From: Paenibacillus andongensis | GTDB lineage: Bacteria; Bacillota; Bacilli; Paenibacillales; NBRC-103111 | Direction: 5' to 3' | DNA length: 64,000 bases | Assembly (NCBI RefSeq): GCF_025369935.1 | Contig: NZ_CP104467.1 | Coordinates: 6,393,001 to 6,457,000, forward strand | Program-made: the position numbers and the translations under genes | The notes under the pieces: model-generated | Databases searched by the model: none | What the model was told of the DNA's origin: nothing | Seen by the model: the letters and a program-made list of their open reading frames with translations, nothing else | Shown: positions 1-8,669 of the stretch, one piece after another | Numbering within the stretch: position 1 is the stretch's first letter | Layout of the letters: each line of letters opens with the position of its first letter

Positions 1-667
1 GCTCGCGCTGCAGGGACCGCAAGCGGAACTGATTTTAGCTAAACTTACAGAAGCGCCAATTCAATCCTTGAAAACGTTTCGCTTCCTTCCTGAAGCGGAT
101 GTTGCCGGGATTAAAGCACTCCTATCTCGTACCGGATACACAGGGGAAGATGGCTTCGAGCTCTATGTAGATCAAAAGGACGCTGTAAAGCTGTGGAAGC
201 TGCTTCTTGAAGCAGGTCAAGAGCAGGGACTCGTACCAGCAGGCTTAGGCGCTCGTGATACCTTGCGTTTTGAAGCTCGTCTCCCCCTTTACGGGCAAGA
301 GCTTTCCAAGGATATTACACCGCTAGAGGCTGGACTTTCATTTTTTGTGAAGCTGGATAAGGGAGATTTCATAGGTCGTGACGTGATCGCTGATCAAAAG
401 GCAAACGGTACACCTCGCAAGCTCGTTGGCATCGAAATGGTCGAACGCGGCATTCCGCGTCCGCATTATGCCGTTTTCAATACGGATGGTCAACAGATCG
501 GTGAAGTCACGACAGGGACACAATCTCCTACTTTCAAAACGAATGTGGGCTTAGCTTTAATCGATTCCGCTTACAGTACACTGGGCACGGAATTGAATGT
601 TGAGATTAGAGGGGCACAGGTCAAAGCCAAAGTTGTTGCTACCCCTTTTTACAAAAGAAAACCTTAA
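1..667 (+). CDS. gcvT: Aminomethyltransferase (glycine cleavage T protein), 3' part
   Basis: The reading frame is open from base 2, upstream of the first possible start at 68, so the 5' end lies outside the window. The partial protein opens with LALQGPQAELIL, typical of the GcvT folate-binding domain. It continues with SRTGYTGEDGFELY and GLGARDTLRFEARLPLYGQE, both hallmarks of the family, and ends in the usual C-terminal barrel (EVTTGTQSPTFKTNVGLAL). GcvT moves the methylene carbon from the aminomethyl-lipoyl H protein to tetrahydrofolate and releases ammonia. The gcvPA start lies 34 bases downstream, so the two are very likely one operon. Any glycine riboswitch would lie upstream, outside the window. 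Confidence 0.97.
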   Translation, partial: LALQGPQAELILAKLTEAPIQSLKTFRFLPEADVAGIKALLSRTGYTGEDGFELYVDQKDAVKLWKLLLEAGQEQGLVPAGLGARDTLRFEARLPLYGQELSKDITPLEAGLSFFVKLDKGDFIGRDVIADQKANGTPRKLVGIEMVERGIPRPHYAVFNTDGQQIGEVTTGTQSPTFKTNVGLALIDSAYSTLGTELNVEIRGAQVKAKVVATPFYKRKP

Positions 668-701
668 GCCATTCGTCTCTAGAGAGGAGCAAGCCGCCAT
701 C

Positions 702-2057
702 ATGAAGCACCGCTATTTGCCAATTACGGAACAGGATCAGAAAGAAATGCTGGAAACCATCGGCATCTCATCCATGGAGGAGATGTTTCAAGATATACCT
801 CAGAAGGTTCGCTTTCAAGGCGAACTGAACGTGTCGAAGGCGCTGGATGAGCAAGGACTGCTGCGCTATATGCGCGGTCTGGCGGGTCGCAACGCCGACT
901 TTGACCGGTATGCCAGCTTCCTCGGCGCTGGCATCTACGATCATCACCTTCCGGTGGTGATCAATCATGTCATCTCGCGCTCAGAGTTCTACACAGCGTA
1001 TACGCCCTATCAACCGGAAATCAGCCAAGGCGAGCTGCAGGCGATTTTTGAGTTTCAGTCATACATCTGTGAGCTCACCGGCATGGCCGTAGCGAACGCC
1101 TCGATGTACGATGGCGCAACGGCGCTGGCGGAAGCCGGCGCCTTGGCTAGCGGAGCGACGAAGCGCAGCCGACTGCTCGTCTCAAGAGCGGTGCACCCGG
1201 AGGCGCGCGCGATCCTGCGCACGACCGCCCGCGGGCTGAACTTGGAAGTGGTCGAGATCGGTCTCACGCCAGAGGGCGTGACCGACTTCGAGGACCTCAC
1301 TTCCAAGCTCAGCGATGACGCGGCCGCCGTCATCCTCCAATCGCCGAATTTCTTCGGCTGCTTGGAGAATATCGGGGCCGCTGAGCCCCTCGCGCACGGC
1401 GCGGGCGCACTGCTCGTCGTGAGCGCGAATCCGCTCACGCTCGGGCTGCTCGAGGCGCCGGGCAAGCTCGGCGCTGACATTGTCGTCGGCGACTGCCAGC
1501 CGCTCGGCATCCCAGCTGCGCTGGGCGGGCCGACGTGCGGCTACTTCGCCGTCGCCGAGAGCTGGATGCGCCGCATGCCTGGGCGCATCGTGGGCCAAAC
1601 CGTTGACCGCGATGGCAAACGCGGTTTCGTCCTTACGCTCCAAGCGCGGGAGCAGCACATTAGACGTGAGAAAGCCACGTCTAATATTTGCTCCAACCAA
1701 GCGCTTCTCGCGCTTTGCGCATCCGTGTACTTGTCCACGATGGGCAAGCAAGGCATTCAGGACGTTGGCAAGCTCAACGTCCAAAAAGCCCATTACGCGG
1801 CAAACCGCCTAGCCGCGTCTACGAAAATCTCGCTGCCATTCGCAGGCAGCTTCTTCAATGAATTTGCCGTCAAACTGCCGGACGGCACGAACGTGCAGGA
1901 GCTGAACAGTAAGCTCCTGCAGAAGAACATCATCGGCGGCTACGACCTCGGCCGCGACTATCCCGAGCTCGCCGGTCATATGCTGATTGCCGTCACCGAG
2001 CAAAGAACGCGCGAAGATATCGATACCTTCGCAGCTGATCTGGAGGAACTCGTATGA
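702..2057 (+). CDS. gcvPA: Glycine dehydrogenase (decarboxylating) subunit 1
   Basis: 451 aa, the normal length of the N-terminal half of split P protein. The start at 702 is chosen because MKHRYLPITEQDQKEML matches the conserved family N-terminus; the frame is open further upstream to 597 but there it would overlap gcvT. A purine-rich site (GAGAGGAGC) precedes it at a long spacing. With GcvPB it forms the PLP enzyme that decarboxylates glycine and loads the aminomethyl group onto lipoyl-GcvH. The stop overlaps the gcvPB start (ATGA at 2054-2057), which indicates translational coupling. The middle of the gene (about 880-1660) is visibly richer in G and C than gcvT or gcvPB. Confidence 0.97.
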   Translation: MKHRYLPITEQDQKEMLETIGISSMEEMFQDIPQKVRFQGELNVSKALDEQGLLRYMRGLAGRNADFDRYASFLGAGIYDHHLPVVINHVISRSEFYTAYTPYQPEISQGELQAIFEFQSYICELTGMAVANASMYDGATALAEAGALASGATKRSRLLVSRAVHPEARAILRTTARGLNLEVVEIGLTPEGVTDFEDLTSKLSDDAAAVILQSPNFFGCLENIGAAEPLAHGAGALLVVSANPLTLGLLEAPGKLGADIVVGDCQPLGIPAALGGPTCGYFAVAESWMRRMPGRIVGQTVDRDGKRGFVLTLQAREQHIRREKATSNICSNQALLALCASVYLSTMGKQGIQDVGKLNVQKAHYAANRLAASTKISLPFAGSFFNEFAVKLPDGTNVQELNSKLLQKNIIGGYDLGRDYPELAGHMLIAVTEQRTREDIDTFAADLEELV

Positions 2058-3535
2058 GCGAAAACAACGTGAACGTGAAATCAGACGGCAAAGCGCTCAT
2101 CTTTGAAATGAGCCACCCAGGCCGTGTCGCCTATTCACTGCCTGAATCCGATGTGCCAGAAGTTAATTTGAATGACCTCCTGCCAGCCAAGTTTAGGCGC
2201 CAGAACGAACCTGACCTGCCAGAAGTATATGAAGTAGACGTCATCCGTCACTATACGGCGCTTTCACGTCGCAACTTCGGTATCGACAACGGCTTCTATC
2301 CACTCGGCTCGTGTACGATGAAATACAACCCAAAAATCAACGAAGACGTAGCCCGCTTCCCTGGCTTCGCCAAAATACATCCGTACCAACCGGAAGAATC
2401 GCTACAAGGAGCAATGGAGCTGCTCTACAATCTCCAAAATGACCTTGAAGCCCTCACCGGCATGGACCGCGTAACCCTACAGCCTGCGGCTGGCGCTCAT
2501 GGCGAGTGGACCGGACTGATGATGATCCGCTCCTACCACGAGAGTCGCGGCGAGAAGCGGACCAAAGTCATCTGTCCCGACTCTGCACACGGCACTAACC
2601 CTGCCAGCGCCACTGTTGCCGGGTTTGAAACCATAACCATCAAATCGGGCGAGCGCGGCCTCGTGAATCTTGATGAGCTTCGCAAAGCCGTTGGTCCCGA
2701 TACCGCCGCTTTAATGCTAACGAATCCGAACACACTCGGCTTGTTCGAAGAACAAATCATCGAGATTGCTGAGATCGTGCATGCCGCAGGCGGACTGCTC
2801 TATTATGACGGCGCTAACGCCAACGCCATTATGGGCATCACTCGCCCCGGCGACATGGGCTTCGACGTCGTGCATCTCAATCTGCACAAAACCATGAGTA
2901 CCCCGCACGGCGGAGGCGGACCTGGAGCAGGCCCCGTTGGTGTCAAAGAAAAGCTGATCCCGTTCTTGCCCACTCCACTCGTTGCAAAGCGCGAAGACGG
3001 CAGCTTTTATTTCGACTACAACTACCCGCAAACGATCGGCCGCGTCAAAGGGTTCTACGGCAACTTCGGCATCCTCGTCCGCGCGTACACATATATTCGT
3101 ACACTCGGTCCAGAAGGATTACGCAAAGTGTCCGAGTATGCCGTCTTGAATGCGAACTATATGCTTGCTAGACTGACACCATACTTTGATGTGCCTCACC
3201 CCCGCTTCTGTAAGCATGAATTCGTGCTTTCCGGCAACCGCCAGAAGAAGCTCGGTGTACGTACACTCGATATTGCCAAAAGATTGCTCGATTTCGGCTA
3301 TCACCCGCCAACGATCTACTTCCCGCTCAGCGTTGAAGAATGCATCATGATCGAGCCTACAGAAACCGAAAGCAAACAAACCTTGGACGAATTCATTGAC
3401 ACCATGATCGCCATCTCCAAAGAAGTCGAGGAGAACCCGGAACTCGTCAAAAATGCTCCCTATACCACCGTCGTCAGCCGTATGGACGAAGCGCTTGCTG
3501 CCCGCAAGCCTGTCCTTAACTGTTCTTGCGGATAA
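2054..3535 (+). CDS. gcvPB: Glycine dehydrogenase (decarboxylating) subunit 2
   Basis: 493 aa, full length for the C-terminal half of split P protein. It carries the PLP-lysine segment NLHKTMSTPHGGGGPG, in which the lysine forms the internal aldimine, and the preceding PAAGAHGEWTG and DSAHGTNPASA segments that line the cofactor site. It pairs with GcvPA, with which it overlaps by four bases. It ends in a Cys-containing tail (NCSCG). No gcvH follows: a strong bidirectional terminator closes the operon directly after the stop. The only H-protein-like gene in the window (56788-57177) lacks the lipoyl lysine, so the working H protein should be elsewhere in the genome. Confidence 0.97.
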   Translation: MSENNVNVKSDGKALIFEMSHPGRVAYSLPESDVPEVNLNDLLPAKFRRQNEPDLPEVYEVDVIRHYTALSRRNFGIDNGFYPLGSCTMKYNPKINEDVARFPGFAKIHPYQPEESLQGAMELLYNLQNDLEALTGMDRVTLQPAAGAHGEWTGLMMIRSYHESRGEKRTKVICPDSAHGTNPASATVAGFETITIKSGERGLVNLDELRKAVGPDTAALMLTNPNTLGLFEEQIIEIAEIVHAAGGLLYYDGANANAIMGITRPGDMGFDVVHLNLHKTMSTPHGGGGPGAGPVGVKEKLIPFLPTPLVAKREDGSFYFDYNYPQTIGRVKGFYGNFGILVRAYTYIRTLGPEGLRKVSEYAVLNANYMLARLTPYFDVPHPRFCKHEFVLSGNRQKKLGVRTLDIAKRLLDFGYHPPTIYFPLSVEECIMIEPTETESKQTLDEFIDTMIAISKEVEENPELVKNAPYTTVVSRMDEALAARKPVLNCSCG

Positions 3536-3543
3536 ATAGCCAA

Positions 3544-3603
3544 GATAAAACAAACCCGCCCTTCAAGCTGTTTCAGCAGCTGAAGTGGCGGGTTTGTTTT
3601 ATC
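3544..3603 (+). terminator. Bidirectional rho-independent terminator after gcvPB
   Basis: A perfect 17-bp stem (3544-3560 with 3587-3603; outer arm GATAAAACAAACCCGCC) encloses a second, smaller hairpin (GCTG/CAGC arms). The outer arm supplies A-rich sequence on one side and TTTT on the other, so it could work in both directions. It begins nine bases after the gcvPB stop. Confidence 0.88.
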
Positions 3604-3910
3604 TTCCTATTTGCACTATCCCTTTTACTCAGAAAAAAAGAGTAAAAGATTTCGCACTGCTTTATTATAGATGTATATAGTACGAAGTCGGTAGCGAGGC
3701 GGGATCGTATCTTTCGGGAACGGTTTTGTTCTCGTTGTTCGAGTCAGGATAGTTCTTTGTATTTTGGGTAGTTCCGTACAGATACGAAAGTTCTTATTAT
3801 TCCGTTGATTCAATTATTTTTTCTTATCTTCTCTCGATCCCCTTCAGTCCTCTCAGAAACATGATTCTGTGCAGTCTACAAAATTTTCTCATAAGCTTCT
3901 TCGAACATGA
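3604..3910. other. Gene-free stretch with a small hairpin and a stray repeat fragment
   Basis: No credible gene. A 9-bp hairpin (CTTTTACTC / GAGTAAAAG, 3622-3648, A-rich loop) sits just after the gcvPB terminator. Bases 3611-3627 read TTGCACTATCCCTTTT, the inverse of the AAAGGGATAGTGCAC part of the tandem repeat downstream, so one fragment of that repeat appears here in the other orientation. A 62-codon minus-strand frame exists but has no ribosome site and no recognisable protein. Confidence 0.5.
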
Positions 3911-4127
3911 ACAAAGGGGATAGTGCACACAGAAACTCTCTATCTAGACTAACTCCCCTCACCAAGCTTTATCCTGAACCAAAGGGATAGTGCACATAGA
4001 CACTCTCTATCAAGACTAACTCCCTCACCAAGCTTTATCCTGAACCAAAGGGATAGTGCACATAGACACTCTCTATCAAGACTAACTCCCCTCACCAAGC
4101 TTATCCTGAACAAAAGGGATAGTGTCT
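3911..4127 (+). repeat. 66/67-bp tandem repeat, three units plus a partial fourth
   Basis: The motif GGGATAGTGCACA recurs at about 3917, 3984 and 4050, and in shortened form at 4116. The start-to-start distances are 67, 66 and 66 bases. Each unit contains CTCTATCAAGACTAACTCCC and CTCACCAAGCTTTATCCTGA. The first unit differs most, and one unit has lost a C in the CCCC run. Two 66-bp units also give an in-frame repeated peptide on the minus strand, but the 67-base unit breaks the frame and there is no ribosome site, so I take it as non-coding. Confidence 0.85.
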
Positions 4128-4279
4128 GCAAGGTTAAAGTTATAGAAATGCCAATATCGATCCTATTCACTTATACAAGCATGATCCCTGAATATCTTGC
4201 ATATAACGTACGACAGTGAACGGTCGCAATACAAGCGCGGCAGAACTGTGCTTATGTATTATTTTAGAGGAGCGTTTTT

Positions 4280-6517
4280 ATGACCAAACCATGGTTTTAT
4301 CGGCTTTTATTCTCCTATTTGCCTGTATTTTTCATGATCACATCCGTGCTCATTGTGCTTATTATTCTTTCGATTAGCCAACTGTCCAAAAAAGAAGCTG
4401 AAAATGCCAATAAAACGTATGCTTTACATATCATGCAGTCGGTTGACTATGCCTTGAAGACGATAGACGAATATGTGATCAAGGAGCTGCAGACAAATCA
4501 GCGGATTGACCAGTTTTTTGACAACAGATTTGAGGGAAATCCTTATTACTCGGCTTATGAAGTCACAGAATTGATTCGCGGGATGATGAATTACAACAAG
4601 TTTATTGATTCGGTTTATTTTTACCGGGTTTCTGACCGAATGGTCATTAGTCCAAACACGATGATAACGTCAGACCGTTTCGGCGATAAAGTATTTATTG
4701 AAGAAATGATGAAGAGCCCTTCTCAGTATCAGTTGACGAATCAGCGGATCTTTAAAGAATTTGCGGAAATGGATCAGCGTAAAGCCGTCATTTCTTTAGT
4801 ACGAAAGATTCCCCTGTTATCCGGGCAAAAAGGTATCGTCGTTGTCAATATCAGTATGGATTCTATTGCAAGAATGGTCGGTGATATGTCCAATTCAAAG
4901 ATCAGTTTCATCGAGGTATATGATCCCGAAGGTAAACAGCTGATGGCATCCGAAAACGGAGATGGAGCAGCAGGATCTAGGAAAAGAGGGTCTGAGCTGA
5001 CCCGAATCCATTCAACTTATACAAACTGGGAATACCGAAGCGGTCTCAAGGATGACTATTTATTTACCTTCACTTCAGTATTCTCCTATGTATGGATCGG
5101 ATTGGGACTAGTTATGGTTGTTCTCGGCGGGATCTGGATGACCTATGTGACATATCGCAATTATCGGCCGATTAAGTTGATTATGTCCCGTATCCATGCT
5201 TATTCCGAACTGAAGTCGATGGGCGCCCCTGGCAAGAAACAAGACGAATTCCAATATATTGACAGGGCCATAGGCAACCTCATGGAGTTATCCAGCCGCT
5301 ATGAGAAGCAGCATGAGGAAGATATCGTATTCCGGCGGCGGCACTTTTTCAAAGAATGGCTGGAAGGCAGCCGGGCGGTCGATTATGAAGATTGGAAAGC
5401 CGAGATGAATCGGCTGCAATTGCCTTCTGGCTTCGGTCAGCTTGCTGCAGCGGTCATCGAGATGGATAAGTATATGGAAGTATGCCGAATGTTCTCTCAA
5501 AAGGATCAAGAACTGCTCAAATTTGTACTAAGCCGTGTCGTTTATGAAACGGCTGAACCGCTTGGCCTGACTGTATGGGCGGAATGGACGGCTACACACA
5601 GGCTAAGTGTCGTGATATTTGCTGATCAAGATGCCAAAAACAGCGAGAAGCTCGCGGCCAATTTGTGTGAGAATGTACGCTTCTGGGTCGAGCAGCATCT
5701 GCATTTCCGCATTACGCTCGGTGTCGGGCATGTGGTTGGACAAGTACAAGAGCTCGTTCATTCTTACGAGGCTGCCATCCATGTTCTTCGTTTTAAATCG
5801 ACCTTAGGAACGAATCAAGTCCTGTATCATTGGGAATCCGAAGCGTCCGCCGAGAAGGAAATGTATAAGCACTTGCCCCTGGTCAAATCACTTGCTCAGT
5901 CATTTCGCTTGGGGGACAAGGGTTGGAAGCCGGCCTTGGAGCAACTTTTCACCGAATTAAAAGTCGGGTTATTCTCCTACGATGAGATCCGCAATCTAAT
6001 GAATTATTTGGTTTATCATTTACACCGGGAGATGATGGAGCTTTCAGCCGACATCCAAGAATTGTGGAACGTGGCGCTGCCTCAGCTGAATGAAGTTATT
6101 GAACAGTTCGATACGATCGAAGACTTATATGCAGCGTGGTTTCACATGTTAGAGGAAGTATCCCAGCGGATGGCAGCTATTCGCGAAGATAGAAGCACAC
6201 ATGCGGTCATGACCCAGGTTCGCTCCTACGTGGAGACCCATTATGCAGACCCAGAGTTATCGCTTACCTCGCTAAGCGAGCGGTTTCAGCTTCATGCCTC
6301 GCATGTCAGCCGTGCCTTCAAAGAGGAGTTTGGCGAAAAATTCGTCGATTATCTCGTTAAGATCCGGATGGAACAAGCGAAAAAGCTTCTCCAAAGCAGC
6401 CGTGACTCCGTCCAGGATATCGGGAGCATGGTTGGATACACGCATGCGATATCGTTTATACGCGCCTTCAAGAAGTATACCGGCGTCACGCCCGGCGATT
6501 ACCGTAAGCAAGAGTAA
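4280..6517 (+). CDS. Membrane-anchored AraC-family regulator of the adjacent sugar locus
   Basis: 745 aa, with the start preceded by AGAGGAGCG. A first membrane segment (about residues 9-34) and a second (about 265-290) bracket an extracytoplasmic sensor domain. A cytoplasmic linker follows, then an AraC/XylS helix-turn-helix domain at the C-terminus (LSLTSLSERFQLHASHVSR, then AFKEEFGEKFVDYL and VGYTHAISFIRAFKKYTGVTPGDYR). This is the YesS-like, one-piece regulator architecture common in Paenibacillus, where an outside signal is transmitted directly to a DNA-binding domain without a kinase. The ABC transporter begins 214 bases downstream in the same direction, so it is probably the activator of 6732-15518. 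Ligand unknown. Confidence 0.9.
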   Translation: MTKPWFYRLLFSYLPVFFMITSVLIVLIILSISQLSKKEAENANKTYALHIMQSVDYALKTIDEYVIKELQTNQRIDQFFDNRFEGNPYYSAYEVTELIRGMMNYNKFIDSVYFYRVSDRMVISPNTMITSDRFGDKVFIEEMMKSPSQYQLTNQRIFKEFAEMDQRKAVISLVRKIPLLSGQKGIVVVNISMDSIARMVGDMSNSKISFIEVYDPEGKQLMASENGDGAAGSRKRGSELTRIHSTYTNWEYRSGLKDDYLFTFTSVFSYVWIGLGLVMVVLGGIWMTYVTYRNYRPIKLIMSRIHAYSELKSMGAPGKKQDEFQYIDRAIGNLMELSSRYEKQHEEDIVFRRRHFFKEWLEGSRAVDYEDWKAEMNRLQLPSGFGQLAAAVIEMDKYMEVCRMFSQKDQELLKFVLSRVVYETAEPLGLTVWAEWTATHRLSVVIFADQDAKNSEKLAANLCENVRFWVEQHLHFRITLGVGHVVGQVQELVHSYEAAIHVLRFKSTLGTNQVLYHWESEASAEKEMYKHLPLVKSLAQSFRLGDKGWKPALEQLFTELKVGLFSYDEIRNLMNYLVYHLHREMMELSADIQELWNVALPQLNEVIEQFDTIEDLYAAWFHMLEEVSQRMAAIREDRSTHAVMTQVRSYVETHYADPELSLTSLSERFQLHASHVSRAFKEEFGEKFVDYLVKIRMEQAKKLLQSSRDSVQDIGSMVGYTHAISFIRAFKKYTGVTPGDYRKQE

Positions 6518-6731
6518 TTATGCCATTTTTCAAGAAAAGTATATCGTTAATTGTTGTTTATTCCACTCTGCATCACATCCGCTAAAGCCTTGTACAGCAA
6601 GGAGTTTCAAAAGAGTTTATTCGCAAATTCATGTATATTGAGAAGGATTGCACCTCTAGGGTACATTGATTCCATCGACGGCAAGGGAGCAAATGATGGT
6701 TCAATAATTACACTAAAGGAGGTGACACACG

Positions 6732-7709
6732 ATGCCACATACACCGCTAGACAACATTCAATCAGCCCCCATGATTTCTACACGAAGATTTACCCACCAT
6801 GCCGCTAAGTCGCAGCCCCGTCGTCGTTTCAAGCAAAATATGCCGCTGTTGATTATGTTTGTACCGGTGATTACTTACTTTATTATCTTTCGATATTTTC
6901 CAATATTAGGAAATATTATTGCCTTTAAGAACTATAACTTGATGGATGGCATATGGGGAAGCCCATGGGTCGGCCTAAAGCATTTCAAGGCCCTTTTCAC
7001 CCAACCCCAGACGCTGACTATCATCCGCAACACCGTCACATTGAGCTTATTAAGCATTGTCGCTGGATTCCCATTTCCGATTATCATTGCCATCTTACTG
7101 AATGAAGTTCGCGCCATGCGGTTCAAAAAGATTGTACAGACGCTGATCTATATCCCTCACTTCTTCTCTTGGGTTATTGTCGGGGGTATCGTCGTTACGA
7201 TCTTTTCCCAGCAATCCGGTATCGTTAACAAACTGTTGGAGCTATGGACGGGTCACACCACTGCCTTCTTGTATCAGGAGCATAGCTGGATAGCTATCTT
7301 CCTCGGATCTGGGATTTGGAAGGAAGCCGGCTGGGGAGCGATTATCTATCTGGCTGCACTTACCTCAATCGATACGCATCTGTACGAGGCTGCCAGCATC
7401 GACGGTGCGTCCAAATGGAAGCAGATCTGGCATGTCACGCTGCCCGGCATTCGCAGCACGATTATTCTCATGCTGATTCTAAGTATGGGGAATGTCATGG
7501 AAGTCGGGTTTGACCATGTGTACACGCTCCAAAATGCAGCTGTTTCGGACGTCTCGAATGTCATCAGCACCTATATCTTTATCGTGGGTGTCCAGGGAGG
7601 ACAGTTCAGTTTAACGACGGCGGTCGGGTTGTTTGAATCTCTGGTCGGCTTCTTCTTCGTCGTCCTTGCGAATCAACTTGCCCGTAAATTCGATCAAGGA
7701 CTGTGGTAA
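6732..7709 (+). CDS. Carbohydrate ABC transporter permease, LplB type
   Basis: 325 aa with a very strong ribosome site (AAAGGAGGTGA) ahead of the ATG. After a basic cytoplasmic N-terminus (residues 1-36, QPRRRFKQ) there are about six membrane segments and the binding-protein-dependent transport motif EAASIDGASKWKQIWHVTLPG, which contacts the ATPase. Family: CUT1 sugar permease, subgroup LplB/YteP, often used for oligosaccharides from plant polysaccharides. It forms the channel with the next gene. No ATPase gene is present; such systems usually share a general MsmX-type ATPase encoded elsewhere. Confidence 0.92.
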   Translation: MPHTPLDNIQSAPMISTRRFTHHAAKSQPRRRFKQNMPLLIMFVPVITYFIIFRYFPILGNIIAFKNYNLMDGIWGSPWVGLKHFKALFTQPQTLTIIRNTVTLSLLSIVAGFPFPIIIAILLNEVRAMRFKKIVQTLIYIPHFFSWVIVGGIVVTIFSQQSGIVNKLLELWTGHTTAFLYQEHSWIAIFLGSGIWKEAGWGAIIYLAALTSIDTHLYEAASIDGASKWKQIWHVTLPGIRSTIILMLILSMGNVMEVGFDHVYTLQNAAVSDVSNVISTYIFIVGVQGGQFSLTTAVGLFESLVGFFFVVLANQLARKFDQGLW

Positions 7710-7727
7710 GAAAGGAGCCTCCCCATC

Positions 7728-8603
7728 ATGAAACCAACATGGGATGAGAAAATCTTTTACACGATCAATTATATGTTCCTTGGCCTTGCAGCTCTAAGCT
7801 GCGTTCTTCCTTTGATGCATATCGTATCTTTATCTCTAAGCAGCTATCAGGCAATTGTCTCAGGGCATGTAACCCTGTGGCCGCAAGGCTGGACTGTAGA
7901 AGCGTACAAAGCCTTATATGTTGGCACGAATATGGTCAAAGCCTTTCGTAATAGTGTCGTAATTACTGTTGTAGGTGTTGTGCTAAGCATGTGGCTTACG
8001 ATCATGGCGGCATACCCGTTAGCCAAGAAATATTTCTATGCGCGTCGCTTTTTTACACTGGCTATCGTATTTACTATGCTGTTCGGAACACCGTTAATTC
8101 CTCTGTTTCTGATCGTGAAAAGTCTTGGCTTACTGGATACTTACGGCGCTATATGGATGCCCGGACTGATCAGCGCTTTTAATATGCTCGTGCTTCGGAC
8201 CTTCTTTATGAATGTGCCTGAAGAGCTTGAAGAGGCAGCACGCATGGATGGCTGTGGCGAATGGAGACTTCTCACACGGATTATTCTCCCTTTATCCCTG
8301 CCGGTCTTGGCTACGTTGACTTTATTCTATGGCGTCGGCTATTGGAATTCATTCTTACATGTACTTATGTTTATCAATGACAGCACACGGATGAATTTGG
8401 CGGTTATGATTCAACAGATGGTCGCCAGCCAATCGATTCTTCAAGAGCTTAATTCCGTGAGACCAGATGATTTGCAGCAAATGACACCCGAATCCATCAA
8501 AGCGGCGGGAGTAATCGTACTCATTGTACCCATGCTGATCGTTTATCCATTTTTGCAGAAGTATTTTGTTAAAGGTGTCATGATCGGCGCGATCAAAGGA
8601 TAA
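7728..8603 (+). CDS. Carbohydrate ABC transporter permease, YtcP/LplC type
   Basis: 291 aa. AAGGAGCC precedes the ATG, 18 bases after the previous stop. It has six predicted membrane segments and the coupling loop EEAARMDGCGEWRLLTRIILPLSLP, the EAA motif of this family. The C-terminus (YPFLQKYFVKGVMIGAIKG) is the standard ending of YtcP/LplC permeases. It partners with the LplB-type permease to form the transmembrane pore. Same operon and same regulator as its neighbours. Confidence 0.92.
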   Translation: MKPTWDEKIFYTINYMFLGLAALSCVLPLMHIVSLSLSSYQAIVSGHVTLWPQGWTVEAYKALYVGTNMVKAFRNSVVITVVGVVLSMWLTIMAAYPLAKKYFYARRFFTLAIVFTMLFGTPLIPLFLIVKSLGLLDTYGAIWMPGLISAFNMLVLRTFFMNVPEELEEAARMDGCGEWRLLTRIILPLSLPVLATLTLFYGVGYWNSFLHVLMFINDSTRMNLAVMIQQMVASQSILQELNSVRPDDLQQMTPESIKAAGVIVLIVPMLIVYPFLQKYFVKGVMIGAIKG

Positions 8604-8669
8604 CACGAAGGGCAAAACATGCTAACTTGAACTATTTTAGGAAACGAATTATTTAAGGGGGGTATATCC

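Noticed and set aside
1055..1793. Long minus-strand frames opposite gcvPA
   Set aside because: Frames are opened by GC-rich codon bias of gcvPA; they have no ribosome sites and gcvPA is certain.
3625..3813. 62-codon minus-strand frame after gcvPB
   Set aside because: No ribosome site, AT-driven composition, no recognisable motif.
3949..4170. Minus-strand frame of 73 codons over the 66-bp repeats with repeated peptide LDRECLCALSLWFRIKLGEG
   Set aside because: It exists only because two repeat units are a multiple of three long; the 67-base unit breaks the frame, there is no ribosome site and the composition is not protein-like.
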